This document shows, piece after piece, positions 10,466-19,636 of a DNA stretch of 64,000 nt (position 1 is the first letter of the stretch; every line of letters begins with the position of its first letter). A program made the translations under genes and the position numbers. The notes below the pieces were generated by a model, which saw only the letters and a program-made list of their open reading frames with translations, made no database searches and was not told where the DNA came from. Source of the DNA: Argyresthia goedartella (taxonomy: Eukaryota; Arthropoda; Insecta; Lepidoptera; Argyresthiidae); contig OX463808.1 of assembly GCA_949825045.1 (NCBI GenBank), forward strand, positions 27,837,674 to 27,901,673, read 5' to 3'.

Positions 10466-11564
10466 TTGCCAGCATCAATCAAGAGTTTTGCAGCAGAAGT
10501 GTGGCCCTGCTCAGCTGCATAATGTATAGCTGTCCTCATGAAGGCATCCTGCTGGTCAATGCCACTTGAGACCATAGTTGCTGTTGCCAGGGCTACCCCG
10601 GTGCTTTCCAGGATAGAGGCATACCATCTAGAAATACAAGTTTACTTGTTGGATCTTTAAGGAATGTGGTTTCCTTCTCATTTTAGATGGTTGCACAGGT
10701 CTACAGTCAAAACTACAATTTTAAAAGGGACCAATTTTTTAATATATGTGTTAATTTTAGGAGCTTTCGTAGCCTTTATTCCAGAGTGGTCCAACATAGT
10801 TGAGGCAAAATCTATGATAAATAATCTATGACAATTACAGACCTATACAAAGAAGTCCAGGTTTCATCTTCACTGGTTGTTGGTGCAGCACTCCCAATGT
10901 CTTCATCCCATTCCAAGTCACCTTGCGGAGACGACACCAAGGATACTGGGCTCAGTGGGGAGAAACTTGGGACTCTACTCTCATCACTACTTGACCCATC
11001 ACTGTGGACAAATACAAAATATCCAAAGTTCTTGTCTTTGCTTTTGTGCTCCAAAGCTTGGGTATCACCCTCAGATGCTACATCTTTCTGACACCTATCA
11101 CTTAAACTCTTGCACTTCACAACAGTCTCCCCAACCTTATTATCATGTCTCAGTTTTCTTTTATGTGACTTAGGTTGACTCTTCTTATCACTAGGCACAT
11201 AAGTCATTTTATTTGGAGTGTAGGCAAGGCTGTTGTCAATCAGCATAATGAGTATTCCAATATTTCCAATGTTCGCGGCTTCTCCAAGACATGTCTTGCC
11301 TTGTCTAGTAGTTTTGTTTGGACTAGCACCTGAAGAGAAATTATTTCAACCAGTTAAAGGTTTAAAAAATGATCATCTTTACCTTATCATAATAAATAAA
11401 TAGTGATGGGAGACTGAGGCTGGGGTTCCGCCCCCTTATCGACACTCTGACCCAGGTGGTCAAAATGGTACACTGATAAAATTACCTTGAGAGAGTAACT
11501 TGGATACATGTTCCTGGTCTTCCCGAATTATCGCTTGATACAAAGAATCCTCTAATTTATCCAT
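10466..11564 (-). CDS. Ankyrin-repeat protein, first three exons (partial gene)
   Basis: Three minus-strand exons join in frame: exon 1 11564-11486 (ATG start; donor AG|GTAAT), exon 2 11329-10843 (acceptor TTCAG; donor TATAG|GTCTG), exon 3 10627-10466 (acceptor TTTCTAG; donor GGCAA|GTACA). Junction phases agree at both joins. Exon 1 and the start of exon 2 form one ankyrin-like repeat ('AIIREDQEHVSKLLSQG' then 'GASPNKTTRQGKTCLGEAA'). Exon 2 continues as a basic then Ser/Asp-rich linker. Exon 3 has a second repeat ('TAIHYAAEQGHTSAAKLL'). More 3' exons must exist but I found none in 1-10,353, so the gene probably continues outside the window. I do not recognise the orthologue. Ankyrin repeats usually bind other proteins. 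Confidence 0.7.
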
Positions 11565-11599
11565 TATGTGGATACTTCACTTCTGTTACTACTCTAGGT

Positions 11600-13000
11600 A
11601 ATACGTTACAAACTCATCACTGCCCTGGATTCCCATAGGGTCCAGATTAAGAAACTGGGGGCAATGAAAATCTGGAAATAACAAGTACTATTTAGACATA
11701 TTGGTAAGAATGTGGGGCCAAAAATCTATTAGTTGGAGATAGTATTGGCTGTTTGTTTGACCTCTGTTCTTTTTTTCCAACTCTAAAGCGAAAAATGTGC
11801 AACTGCATAAAATAATGGCAAAATACGGAAAAATGTCAAAAAAGTTTTTTGTTGACTTGACATTTTTTTTTTTTTATTAGTGTTGCCAGTAGCACATAGT
11901 CAAATGTAACATGGACAGCTCAAAAAGTAACATAATCACGAGAAAAGTAACATTATTTTATGTGGAAAAAGACACTAAGACTATAATACGACACTTTAAT
12001 GACCGAAAAAGGGTATTTTCTATCGTATTAGTTAAGCTTCGAAAGAATCGTAATAATTGTTGATCGAACAATTGACTGGTGATGCTGAAATAGAAAAACA
12101 TGCAAGTAATACATAAACGATCCAATTTAATAGTGTTTTTCAATAGCTACGACTGACTTTGTTAGTAATCAATTTATATAAAAAAATCATCTTTACCTAT
12201 TATTGAGATACGCAGCAGGGTAGCTAATTTTAACTTGAACCTGGAGAAAAGCGTTAATATTAGCAAAGTAGTCATGAAAAATAGTGTCTTAAAACTTTGT
12301 GAGATGGTGCAATGAACACCTTCACCACTTTCTACATGAATCACTGCTTTTGATGGCTCAAATTTTGTGGCGGGATTAATGTTTGCTTTAGTAGCCATTA
12401 TAGTAGAAATGGCTTCAGCGATTAGCCTGTTTCTGTTTTCGAATTTGAAAAAGACAACACATGTAAATGCCCGATACCCTTTCTAAATTTTTAAATATTT
12501 GAGTCCCAGTAAAATCCTTCAATTAAAAAAAACTGCGATATTTTTTAATATTTTGACATAAATCATTATGGTAAAAGAAAGCATGCTTTATTAATGTTTT
12601 CAATGTCAGGAACAAATTGTTAAATTAGTTTAACATAAATAGCTCTGTTCATAAGACTATAAGGGTCAAAACTTTGTATAGAAAACTTTGAATGTAAAGT
12701 AAATAATTTGCAAAATAATAATAATAATACCATGGACACTAATTACACACATTTATCTAGCCCCAAACTAGGATTCCCTGTATCTTGGGTCGTTGGCTTC
12801 GTAGGCAGGCTCACTGCCGACTCGGCCATTCGGAAAGTAAACAAAATATTTTTTATCGAAAGATGCATCAACATGGCGAAAAGGCATAACAAGATTGAAA
12901 TCGTCTCATTTCGGACGATCTGGTAACACTGGTAAGTCTGCGCGCAGTGACAAGTCGAACTAATTTTTAACTTTCCCAGTCCTCGATGTAAATTATCGCA
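11600..13000. other. Upstream flank of the ankyrin gene, no gene recognised
   Basis: AT-rich DNA 5' to the ankyrin gene. A minus-strand frame at 12398-12174 begins plausibly but becomes a run of hydrophobic codons with no good donor, so I do not call it. Homopolymer runs occur near 11860-11880. Confidence 0.4.
12760..12850 (+). repeat. SINE remnant
   Basis: The phrase 'TTGGCTTCGTAGGCAGG' at about 12790-12806 is close to the minus-strand SINE near 1720-1735 ('CAGCTTCGTGGGCAGG'), followed by 'TGCCGACTCGGC'. It is a short degenerate piece without tail or clear ends. Confidence 0.4.
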
Positions 13001-13049
13001 ATATTTTTTCAATCATTGACAACATTATCAAAATCATCACTTCGCATTT

Positions 13050-13150
13050 ATTTTAGCCACTCTAGCGCGCCGTCCGCCGCGCTTTGGTGTCAGGATTGCG
13101 CAACGTGGCAAGATGGCGGCAAGCCGCGCTGACCTTGCGTCTTAGAACCT
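13050..13150. promoter_or_regulatory. GC-rich promoter-like patch
   Basis: In otherwise AT-rich DNA this patch is rich in CG dinucleotides and contains CAAGATGGCGGC at 13109-13120, the sequence bound by YY1/Pho-type factors at many metazoan housekeeping promoters. It lies about 1.5 kb upstream of the minus-strand ankyrin gene start. It could be that gene's promoter with an untranslated first exon, or belong to a transcript I cannot see. The assignment is inference. Confidence 0.35.
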
Positions 13151-13499
13151 TATTTTGACCCCTTTAGACTTATCATACGATTAAAATAACAACTGTATTG
13201 TTAAGTCAAACAGTTGTTTGTTACTATTGTTAAATAAGTGTAAGTGAAATAAAGTACTAATGTATGATTTACGCGTCTCTAAAGTATTCAAATGAGAATA
13301 TTTATTTATTTTGAATGAGAGTAGCTTATTGTTTTTTCATAGAATTATACAAACATTTCTCAGCTATAATTATCACTGATCATTTAGCAAATCGGGTCAA
13401 ATTGGTTGAACAAAGTTCAATTTCAAAGACAACTCGAAAACGTAAATTCGTACGTTCGAAAAAAAGAGCAGCGGACACTGCGCTTTTGCGCGACGCGCG

Positions 13500-13525
13500 C
13501 GGGTAAAGACGAGGGTCTTTACCCG
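13500..13525. other. Perfect stem-loop
   Basis: Arms CGGGTAAAGAC (13500-13510) and GTCTTTACCCG (13515-13525) are perfectly complementary around a GAGG loop. It follows the GC-rich run GCGCGACGCGCGCGGG. Its function is unknown. Confidence 0.6.
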
Positions 13526-13699
13526 AATTAATTGTTGTCAGTTTGTATTTCTGTGAATTGTAAATTAGAATGATGATGATGACAATAAAATGCAACATTT
13601 TTACATGGCAATATTTTATTTTATTAATTCCACAACTGTAGGTAAACAAATATTTTAGACACTGTCTAAAATGTATGTATAGTTTACTTTTAATAATAA

Positions 13700-14000
13700 T
13701 TCTAACATAGCGACAAGACATCATGTCACGCCTTTTCCCATACGGGAAAAATAATAATATTATGCATACATACATGTATGTGTACATTATCTTAAATATT
13801 CGTCAAATATTGCACACAGGTCTTAAATTTACCGTTTTAGTCCACCTTATCCCATACGGGGAAAATAATAATATAAATATTATGTATAATGGATTTGCAT
13901 AATATTATTCAATGTCATTAAAAGTTAAATATTGCACATAGGTTACATTTACAGTTTCAGTCTGCCTTATCCCATAGGGGGAAAATAATAATAATATTAT
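13700..14000 (+). repeat. Three-copy tandem repeat of about 120 bp
   Basis: The phrase CCCATACGGG followed by AAAATAATAATAT occurs at about 13738, 13852 and, with one change (CCCATAGGGG), 13970. Each is preceded by an ATTGCACA.AGGT phrase in copies two and three, so the unit is about 115-120 bp. The copies differ by substitutions and small gaps. Confidence 0.65.
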
Positions 14001-14089
14001 TATTTCTTGCGTATTGTATTAAATTATCACATATTCTAAGAGCCTGTCTCAATATAGCCCTATTGAAGAGATACATCCAATCTAATAAA

Positions 14090-14426
14090 ACAAACATTTA
14101 CATACAGGCACATACATTGCTTCTCGCCCCACACTAGGAAGTAAGACGTGGTGTCGTGGGAACCAGAAACAGCGACATCAATACATGTAAGTTTAGTTCA
14201 AAAAACTATTGACCATAGAATCATACAGATTACTCAGTCAACGTCAATATAAGTTCAGTTCAAAAAAATATTGACCATAGAGTCATACAAATTACTTAGC
14301 CTACGTCAATTGTTCAGTTAAAAAAAATTACCATAGAACATTTACATACAGGAACATACATTGCTTCTCGCCCCACACTAGGACGTAAAACGTGGTGTCG
14401 TGGGAACCAGAAACAGCAACATCAAT
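14090..14426 (+). repeat. Duplicated block at the BEL insertion site
   Basis: A block of about 90 bp (CATTGCTTCTCGCCCCACAC through CCAGAAACAGC.ACATCAAT) appears at about 14110-14182 and again at about 14345-14426. Between them, AATCATACAGATTACTCAGT-type sequence is repeated with changes. The second block is cut by the BEL element, and its continuation is seen on the far side at 22139-22205. Confidence 0.65.
14422..14426. repeat. Left target-site duplication of the BEL element
   Basis: TCAAT at 14422-14426 is repeated at 22139-22143. Joining the outer flanks gives ACATCAATACATG, which matches the uninterrupted paralogous block at about 14173-14185. This fixes both element ends. Confidence 0.8.
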
Positions 14427-14983
14427 TGTTCAGGCTTCTCAGCACCTAATGACCTCGTAGGGGCCCATCAGCTACGAGGTAGCGTGACGATCAGGTGCCA
14501 AGAAGTGATGAACGTCGGCGATTCACCGAGCTAAAGTTATGTGGGGTAGATCTAACCTGGTCTGTGCTTCGGTCCCGTCAACCTCCTGTCTCTCTGCAAG
14601 GCCCGGGCGCGCCCTAGGCTCTTCTTGGTCGACAGGTTCTTCAGCCAACCAGGTATGACTGGCGGGCCAGCGTCAATGAGCACAGTGTTCCAACACAGGT
14701 TATGTTTCTACGTGGTAAATACGAATCGGGCACGAAAATCCGAACTTTATCTGGTTCGAGAGACAACGGCACACTCAGCTATATTAATAATCCTGAGGGA
14801 ATCCCGAATACATTCCAGATGCCCTTTGATTTAATTTCAACAACCTAATCAACACGAGTTTTCATTGCGAGGTTTTTTTTTTTTTTTGTATGTCTGTTGT
14901 CAAAACTGCCAGATTGACAGCTAACGTCAAATTAAAATGACCGTTCAGAAACCATCGATCGAATATCGATTTGGAATCCAACA
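14427..14983 (-). repeat. BEL 3' LTR (557 bp)
   Basis: On the plus strand it begins TGTTCAGG and ends CCAACA. It contains an A/T run at about 14873-14888 and a stem-loop with arms CCTCGTAG (14453-14460) and CTACGAGG (14472-14479). The inner 112 bp (about 14872-14983) match the other LTR almost exactly; the outer 445 bp have no counterpart there. Confidence 0.75.
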
Positions 14984-15000
14984 ATCACCCGCCCGGACAG
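14984..15000 (-). other. BEL polypurine tract
   Basis: Reading the minus strand, CCGGGCGGGTGAT directly precedes the TGTTGG start of the 3' LTR. A G-rich run in this position primes plus-strand DNA synthesis in LTR elements. Confidence 0.55.
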
Positions 15001-15015
15001 GCACCCACCTGTCCC

Positions 15016-17010
15016 CTAATCTACGGGCAGCCGAGACAACGTTGCTACCGCTCGTTTTAGAATCGAGCCTCCTACTAGAACCTCTGCAGACCGGGGGGTC
15101 CCGTCCTTGCCAGGGAACAAGTTAAAAATGCGCCCCCTGCGCCAACGTAGTGGCGGTAGGTTAGCATCCTTAACCAGAACGAGGTCACCAACACTAGGGG
15201 GGCTAGTTTTGTCAGTCCACTTAAGGCGCTGTTGTAAGATATGCAGATACTCGAGCGACCAACGCTTCCAGAAATTCTGAGTAAACTGCTGCAACATCTG
15301 ATACCTTGACAACCGATACAATTTCACTCCCTCGAAGGGGTGCTCGGGCAACGCGTTAAGTGGCTGTCCTATCAAGAAATGGCCTGGGGTCAGAGCCTCC
15401 AGGTCATTTGGATCCGAGCTGAGCGGACACAACGGTCGCGAATTGAGAACGGCCTCGATCTTACAAAACAATGTCGCGAGCTCCTGAAAAGTCAGCGCGG
15501 TCTGACCTACTATACGCCCCAAGTGCGTCTTAGCTGACTTAAATACGGCCTCAAAAATCCCACCCCAGTGGGGGCAAATCGGTGGGCTGAAGGTCCACTG
15601 TATACCCCGACGGGAGAGGGCCGTTCCAATATCCACTTTATTTACATTCAAAAAGTTGACTATCTCTCGTAAGTATCGTTCCGCACCTATGTAGTTAGTG
15701 CCGTTATCAGAGCGGATCAAAGTTGGAAGTCCCCTTCGAGAAACAAACCTATCCAAACAAGCAATGAAAGCCTCTGTCGAGAGATCAGCAACGAGCTCGA
15801 GATGTACCGTCTTGGTGGATAAACAAACAAACACACATAGGTACGCCTTGCATTGCTTAGCGGTACGCAATCGTGAACTCTTCTCCATAAACGGTCCTGC
15901 AAAATCCGTACCAACACCTGAAAACGGTCTGACCTCATTCACACGATCAGGGGGCAAGTCCCCCATGAGAGGTTGCATCGTGGCAGCCTTAAGTCGATAA
16001 CAAGGCATGCACCGAAACATTATGTTCCGTATGGCACGGCGGGCAGATAAGATCCAAAACTCCCGCTGGAGCGTGGCCAACAACGCGTTACAGCCGGCAT
16101 GCGCGTTTTTAATATGACGATCAGTCACCAGCAATTCAACTAACTGTCCCCCCTTGGGGAGCAGAAGTGGGTGACGAGCCGAATACGACAGATTCGCATT
16201 GCGCAATCTTCCTCCTACCCGAAATAACCCGGTCGAATCAACAAAGGGGTTGAGACGCGCGGCGGCTCCCTTCAATTTCGAACGTCCACTTCGTATAATC
16301 TCCAATTCTGCCCCAAACTTCGAGGACTGTACCAACCGGACCAAATTCAACAGCGACTCGTTTCGCTCTGCCGGAGTCAGAATAGGGTTCAACGTTCGCT
16401 GATCGCGAGGAGTACGACAATTTCGAGCGAATCTCCTAATCCAAGTGGACACGTTTATCAACTTGTCAAGTGAGCTATACCGGTCCAGCAGAAACCCGGC
16501 GTCAGGGTCCTCAGCCTTCTGGGTAACATGCACGGCCGCTCTGGGGCCATGATCCGAAGATACTACTACATGGCTGTGGGGCCAGTCCGATTCTCTCTTG
16601 GCAAGCCAGGGTGGTCCCCACCACAAATGGTGTCTAACGAGTTCAGGAGCCTGACATCTCCTGGATGCACAATCAGACGGGTTCAATTCTCCTGGTACAT
16701 GTCTCCAGGTCAGTGGGACCTCAGACGACACAATCTGGGAGACACGGTTCGCAACAAAAACCTCTAAGTTATGGACCGAAGCCTTCAGCCAGCACAAAAC
16801 AATCTGGCTGTCCGTCCAAGCGTACACCGTATCCTCCAAAACCACTGACCCACGCAACACTGTTAGAGTGTGATTCAAAAGTTTGGTCAAAAGAGCAGCC
16901 CCGGACAGTTCCAGTTTTGGAATCGTCATCCTTGTCCGAATAGGCGCTACCTTGCTTTTTGCCAAAACCAAACGCACGTCGACCTCCCCGGTGGAGGTGA
17001 CGGTTCGCAA
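15016..17010 (-). CDS. BEL pol, C-terminal part: RNase H, integrase, DUF5641-like tail
   Basis: A 664-residue frame. It starts inside the RNase H region ('LVLAKSKVAPIRTRMTIPKL', 'YAWTDSQIVLCWLK'). The integrase zinc region has 'HIKNAHAGCNALL' and 'CMPCYRLKA'. The catalytic core shows 'GVGTDFAGPF' (Asp), 'IRSDNGTNYIGAE' (Asp) and 'HWGGIFEAVFKSAKTHL' (Glu). The C-terminus 'VGDLVLVKDANLPPLRWRRG' is the DUF5641-like domain normal for BEL integrases. The first Met is not the true start: a one-base frameshift near 17,045 separates this frame from the reverse transcriptase frame. Confidence 0.85.
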   Translation of the reverse strand: MRTVTSTGEVDVRLVLAKSKVAPIRTRMTIPKLELSGAALLTKLLNHTLTVLRGSVVLEDTVYAWTDSQIVLCWLKASVHNLEVFVANRVSQIVSSEVPLTWRHVPGELNPSDCASRRCQAPELVRHHLWWGPPWLAKRESDWPHSHVVVSSDHGPRAAVHVTQKAEDPDAGFLLDRYSSLDKLINVSTWIRRFARNCRTPRDQRTLNPILTPAERNESLLNLVRLVQSSKFGAELEIIRSGRSKLKGAAARLNPFVDSTGLFRVGGRLRNANLSYSARHPLLLPKGGQLVELLVTDRHIKNAHAGCNALLATLQREFWILSARRAIRNIMFRCMPCYRLKAATMQPLMGDLPPDRVNEVRPFSGVGTDFAGPFMEKSSRLRTAKQCKAYLCVFVCLSTKTVHLELVADLSTEAFIACLDRFVSRRGLPTLIRSDNGTNYIGAERYLREIVNFLNVNKVDIGTALSRRGIQWTFSPPICPHWGGIFEAVFKSAKTHLGRIVGQTALTFQELATLFCKIEAVLNSRPLCPLSSDPNDLEALTPGHFLIGQPLNALPEHPFEGVKLYRLSRYQMLQQFTQNFWKRWSLEYLHILQQRLKWTDKTSPPSVGDLVLVKDANLPPLRWRRGRIFNLFPGKDGTPRSAEVLVGGSILKRAVATLSRLPVD

Positions 17011-18585
17011 ATAAACCGCTGCCGCAAACCCTCGTTCAGAGGCATCACAAACCCGTGAAGGGTTGCCCTGTAATCCCCAGCAGGGACCAATTTCCTCGGC
17101 AGCGATACATTATTTATGTCCGATAGCGAGGTGAACATTCGCGTCCAATCAGTCAACAAATCACCTGAGAGGTGGGTGTCCCAGGTCAACTGAGCCGCCC
17201 ATAGCCTTTGCATAAAACATTTGAGAGCAAAGGTGACTGGAGAAATCCATCCATTCGGGTCGAACGTTCTCGCAATCGTCGACAGTACTGACCGCTTCGT
17301 CCAGGCCTTCGGTGTTTCTAAAACCACCCGATAGGTAAACTCATCATGGACGGGCCGGTACTGAATTCCAAGCACTGACAACATGTTAGGGTTGTCAGGA
17401 TTCTCAAAAACATGCGGATCTTGTTGAAACTCATCTGGGAGACCAGCCATCAACTCAGGGGAGTTGGATATCCACTTGCGTAGTTCATAGCCGCCTCGTT
17501 CCAGCAATTGAATGAGCTCGTCACATCGGTCCAGAGCTTCCTCTACACTGGCTGCCCCTGTGCAGACGTCATCGACGTACAAATCTTGCTCCAGGATAGC
17601 GGCGGCTCTAGGATAGCTCACACGGTCACGCGACGCCAACTCCCGCAGGGTACGCATCGCCAAATACGGGCTAGACCGTAACCCATACGTGTTCGTGTTT
17701 AACTCATAGACCTTGACTGGCTCGGCCGTGGACTCACGCCAAAGTATCAACTGATACCTTCTGTCAGCCGGATGAATTACCGTTTGCCTAAACATCATCC
17801 GAATGTCTGCGACAAATACAATCTGGTGTCTCCGAAAGCTCGTGAGAATATCCGAAATATCACGACTCAACTTGGGTCCCGAATGTAGACACTGATTCAG
17901 GGACATCCCGTTCGAGGTAGGTGCTGACCCATCAAAAACAACTCGAATCTTGCCGGTAGGGGTTCGCAGGACGGCATGGTGTGGAAGGAAACAATGATCC
18001 TCAGATCTCCAGTCCACACCCGATACCGACATGTGTCCTAACGACTCATACTCCCTCATGAAATCGACGTATTTTTGTTTAAATACGGCGTCCCTTGACA
18101 TCCTACGCTCCATCGACATCAATCTCGTCTCAGCCATCTTCCTAGATTCTCCTAGTGGCGGTCGATCGGCCCTGAAAGGCAGTCGAGTTACAAAACGACC
18201 AGAACGAAGGCGACCAGTACTATTCTGGTAAAACAACTCGCACTCTTCTTCGTCTGCGTCGACTCGACGAACGGTGGGAGGTTCCTCTATCTCCCAGAAA
18301 CGTTGGATAGCGTCTGACAACGCTGAGCCAATAAGTATACCATCTGACTCGGCAGGCCTAACCATTGGCAATGCCGGACCCATGATCACGTGACCAAACT
18401 TAGTATCCACAGCAATCAACCCGTCCGGCTGAAGAACTCGCCGATCCGACAACAGAAACCTACCCAGAACGTCTGCTCCCAGTAGCAGGTCGACCGGGGC
18501 TGGAGTGTCAAAATCGGGATCCGCCAACTTGAGTCCTGATGTCAGGAATCGAACGGCCGGATTCAACTTCACCAAGGGGTATACT
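16947..18585 (-). CDS. BEL pol, reverse transcriptase part
   Basis: A 542-residue frame with BEL-type reverse transcriptase motifs in order: 'HHAVLRTPTGKIRVVFDGSA' with 'NQCLHSGP', 'FVADIRMMFRQ', 'YGLRSSPYLAMRTL' and catalytic 'LYVDDVCTGA'. Upstream 'VDLLLGADVLGRFL' is the last part of the aspartic protease region. On its 5' side the frame was cut by a 721-bp insertion at 18,586-19,306; removing it with one copy of the 3-bp duplication leaves the frame open. Near 17,045 a base missing from a T-run shifts translation out of the RNase H frame. Confidence 0.85.
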
Positions 18586-19306
18586 CGGCGCCACGACTAA
18601 AGAGCTTTGTCCTTGAATGCGCAGTAGTCACTTTTCACAAGTGTTTGGCGCAGGGAAGTGAGGAGCGACGGGGGCGGTAGTCAGCGCCGGCACCTGATTC
18701 GTTGATCAGTCGCTTCCCGATGCCCGCACCGAAAGCACGTCTCGAAGCTTCTTGAGTACAGTCGCATACAATATTACCCAACGTTATCTTTCGCCCCGGT
18801 CGAAAATGCCGAAAAATAAAGTACTGACTAGGCAAGCTAGAAAAATGGTTTACGATGTGAACTGTTATATCAAAAAAGAGTCTGATGAAATACTGATGAA
18901 GAAGTCTGATGAAAAACTTAATTGTGGTTTAATTGTTACAAATTATTAGTCAGCGGGAAGAAAAGAGTGTGCAGGACTATTACTACAAGTATCTATATTC
19001 ACTAGGCCCTAGTGACTAGGGGCATTCTATGCTAGGGGGTTATTTATATATAGGTTTCAACCTTGACGTTAACAAATGTTGTCAATAGAGAGTACCTATA
19101 ATTTATTTGACACAAAGTCCATTATTTACATCGGCTAATATCCCAATCAACAAAATATCAAACAGAGAAAAAATAGAAGTGAAGAAAGTCCTGAACACTC
19201 ATTCCTTCACACTAACCCTAAAAACGCACTTCGGAATTATGCCGCGACTAAAACATGCGCAGTAATCCCCGCCAGTTTCTCCGAGAGCTCTTTATTCGTG
19301 GCGCCG
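18586..19306. mobile_element. Non-autonomous inverted-repeat element inside BEL pol
   Basis: A 721-bp insert with terminal inverted repeats: CGGCGCCACGACTAAAGAGC at 18586-18605 and its complement, with one mismatch, at 19287-19306. ACT flanks it on both sides (18583-18585 and 19307-19309), a 3-bp target duplication. It has no frame longer than about 66 codons and no transposase motif. A 3-bp duplication fits CACTA or PIF/Harbinger type elements, but the termini match neither consensus that I know, so the superfamily is open. Confidence 0.75.
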
Positions 19307-19309
19307 ACT

Positions 19310-19636
19310 GTATCTGCCCATGACATGCGTCATTACTAAAGCTTGCACGGATGTTTTTGTCAAAATGTCATAACGTGGAGAGAACGTGATCACCGATTGA
19401 CCAACTACATTCGTAACCGTAACATTCCCCACGCCCCGTATTGATTTATTATACCTATTTATCTTGAGGCCCAACCATTTCGCTAACTCATTCGATACAA
19501 TGCAGCCCTGAGCTCCAGAATCTAATAGGGCGCGAACGTATGTTGGGTTGCCCGCCAAATCCCAAACAAGCACAGAGGCGATCGGTAAAACCACCGTCTC
19601 CGGTTGGGGGGCAACAAATTGTTGGGCCGTAAATTC
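19310..19636 (-). CDS. BEL protease region
   Basis: The frame contains 'VRALLDSGAQGCIVSNELAK', with the aspartic protease DSG active site near 19,530. It continues in the same frame as gag, directly after a single UAG codon (19639-19637), with no second start needed. Its 3' part is severed by the inverted-repeat insertion. The enzyme would cut the Gag-Pol polyprotein during particle maturation. Confidence 0.8.

Noticed and set aside
12174..12398. Minus-strand open frame starting MATKANINPATKF
   Set aside because: It turns hydrophobic and low in complexity, has no convincing donor, and matches no family I know.
13700..14000. CRISPR-like regular repeats
   Set aside because: Units of about 120 bp with degenerate copies are ordinary eukaryotic tandem repeats; there are no short identical repeats with unique spacers.
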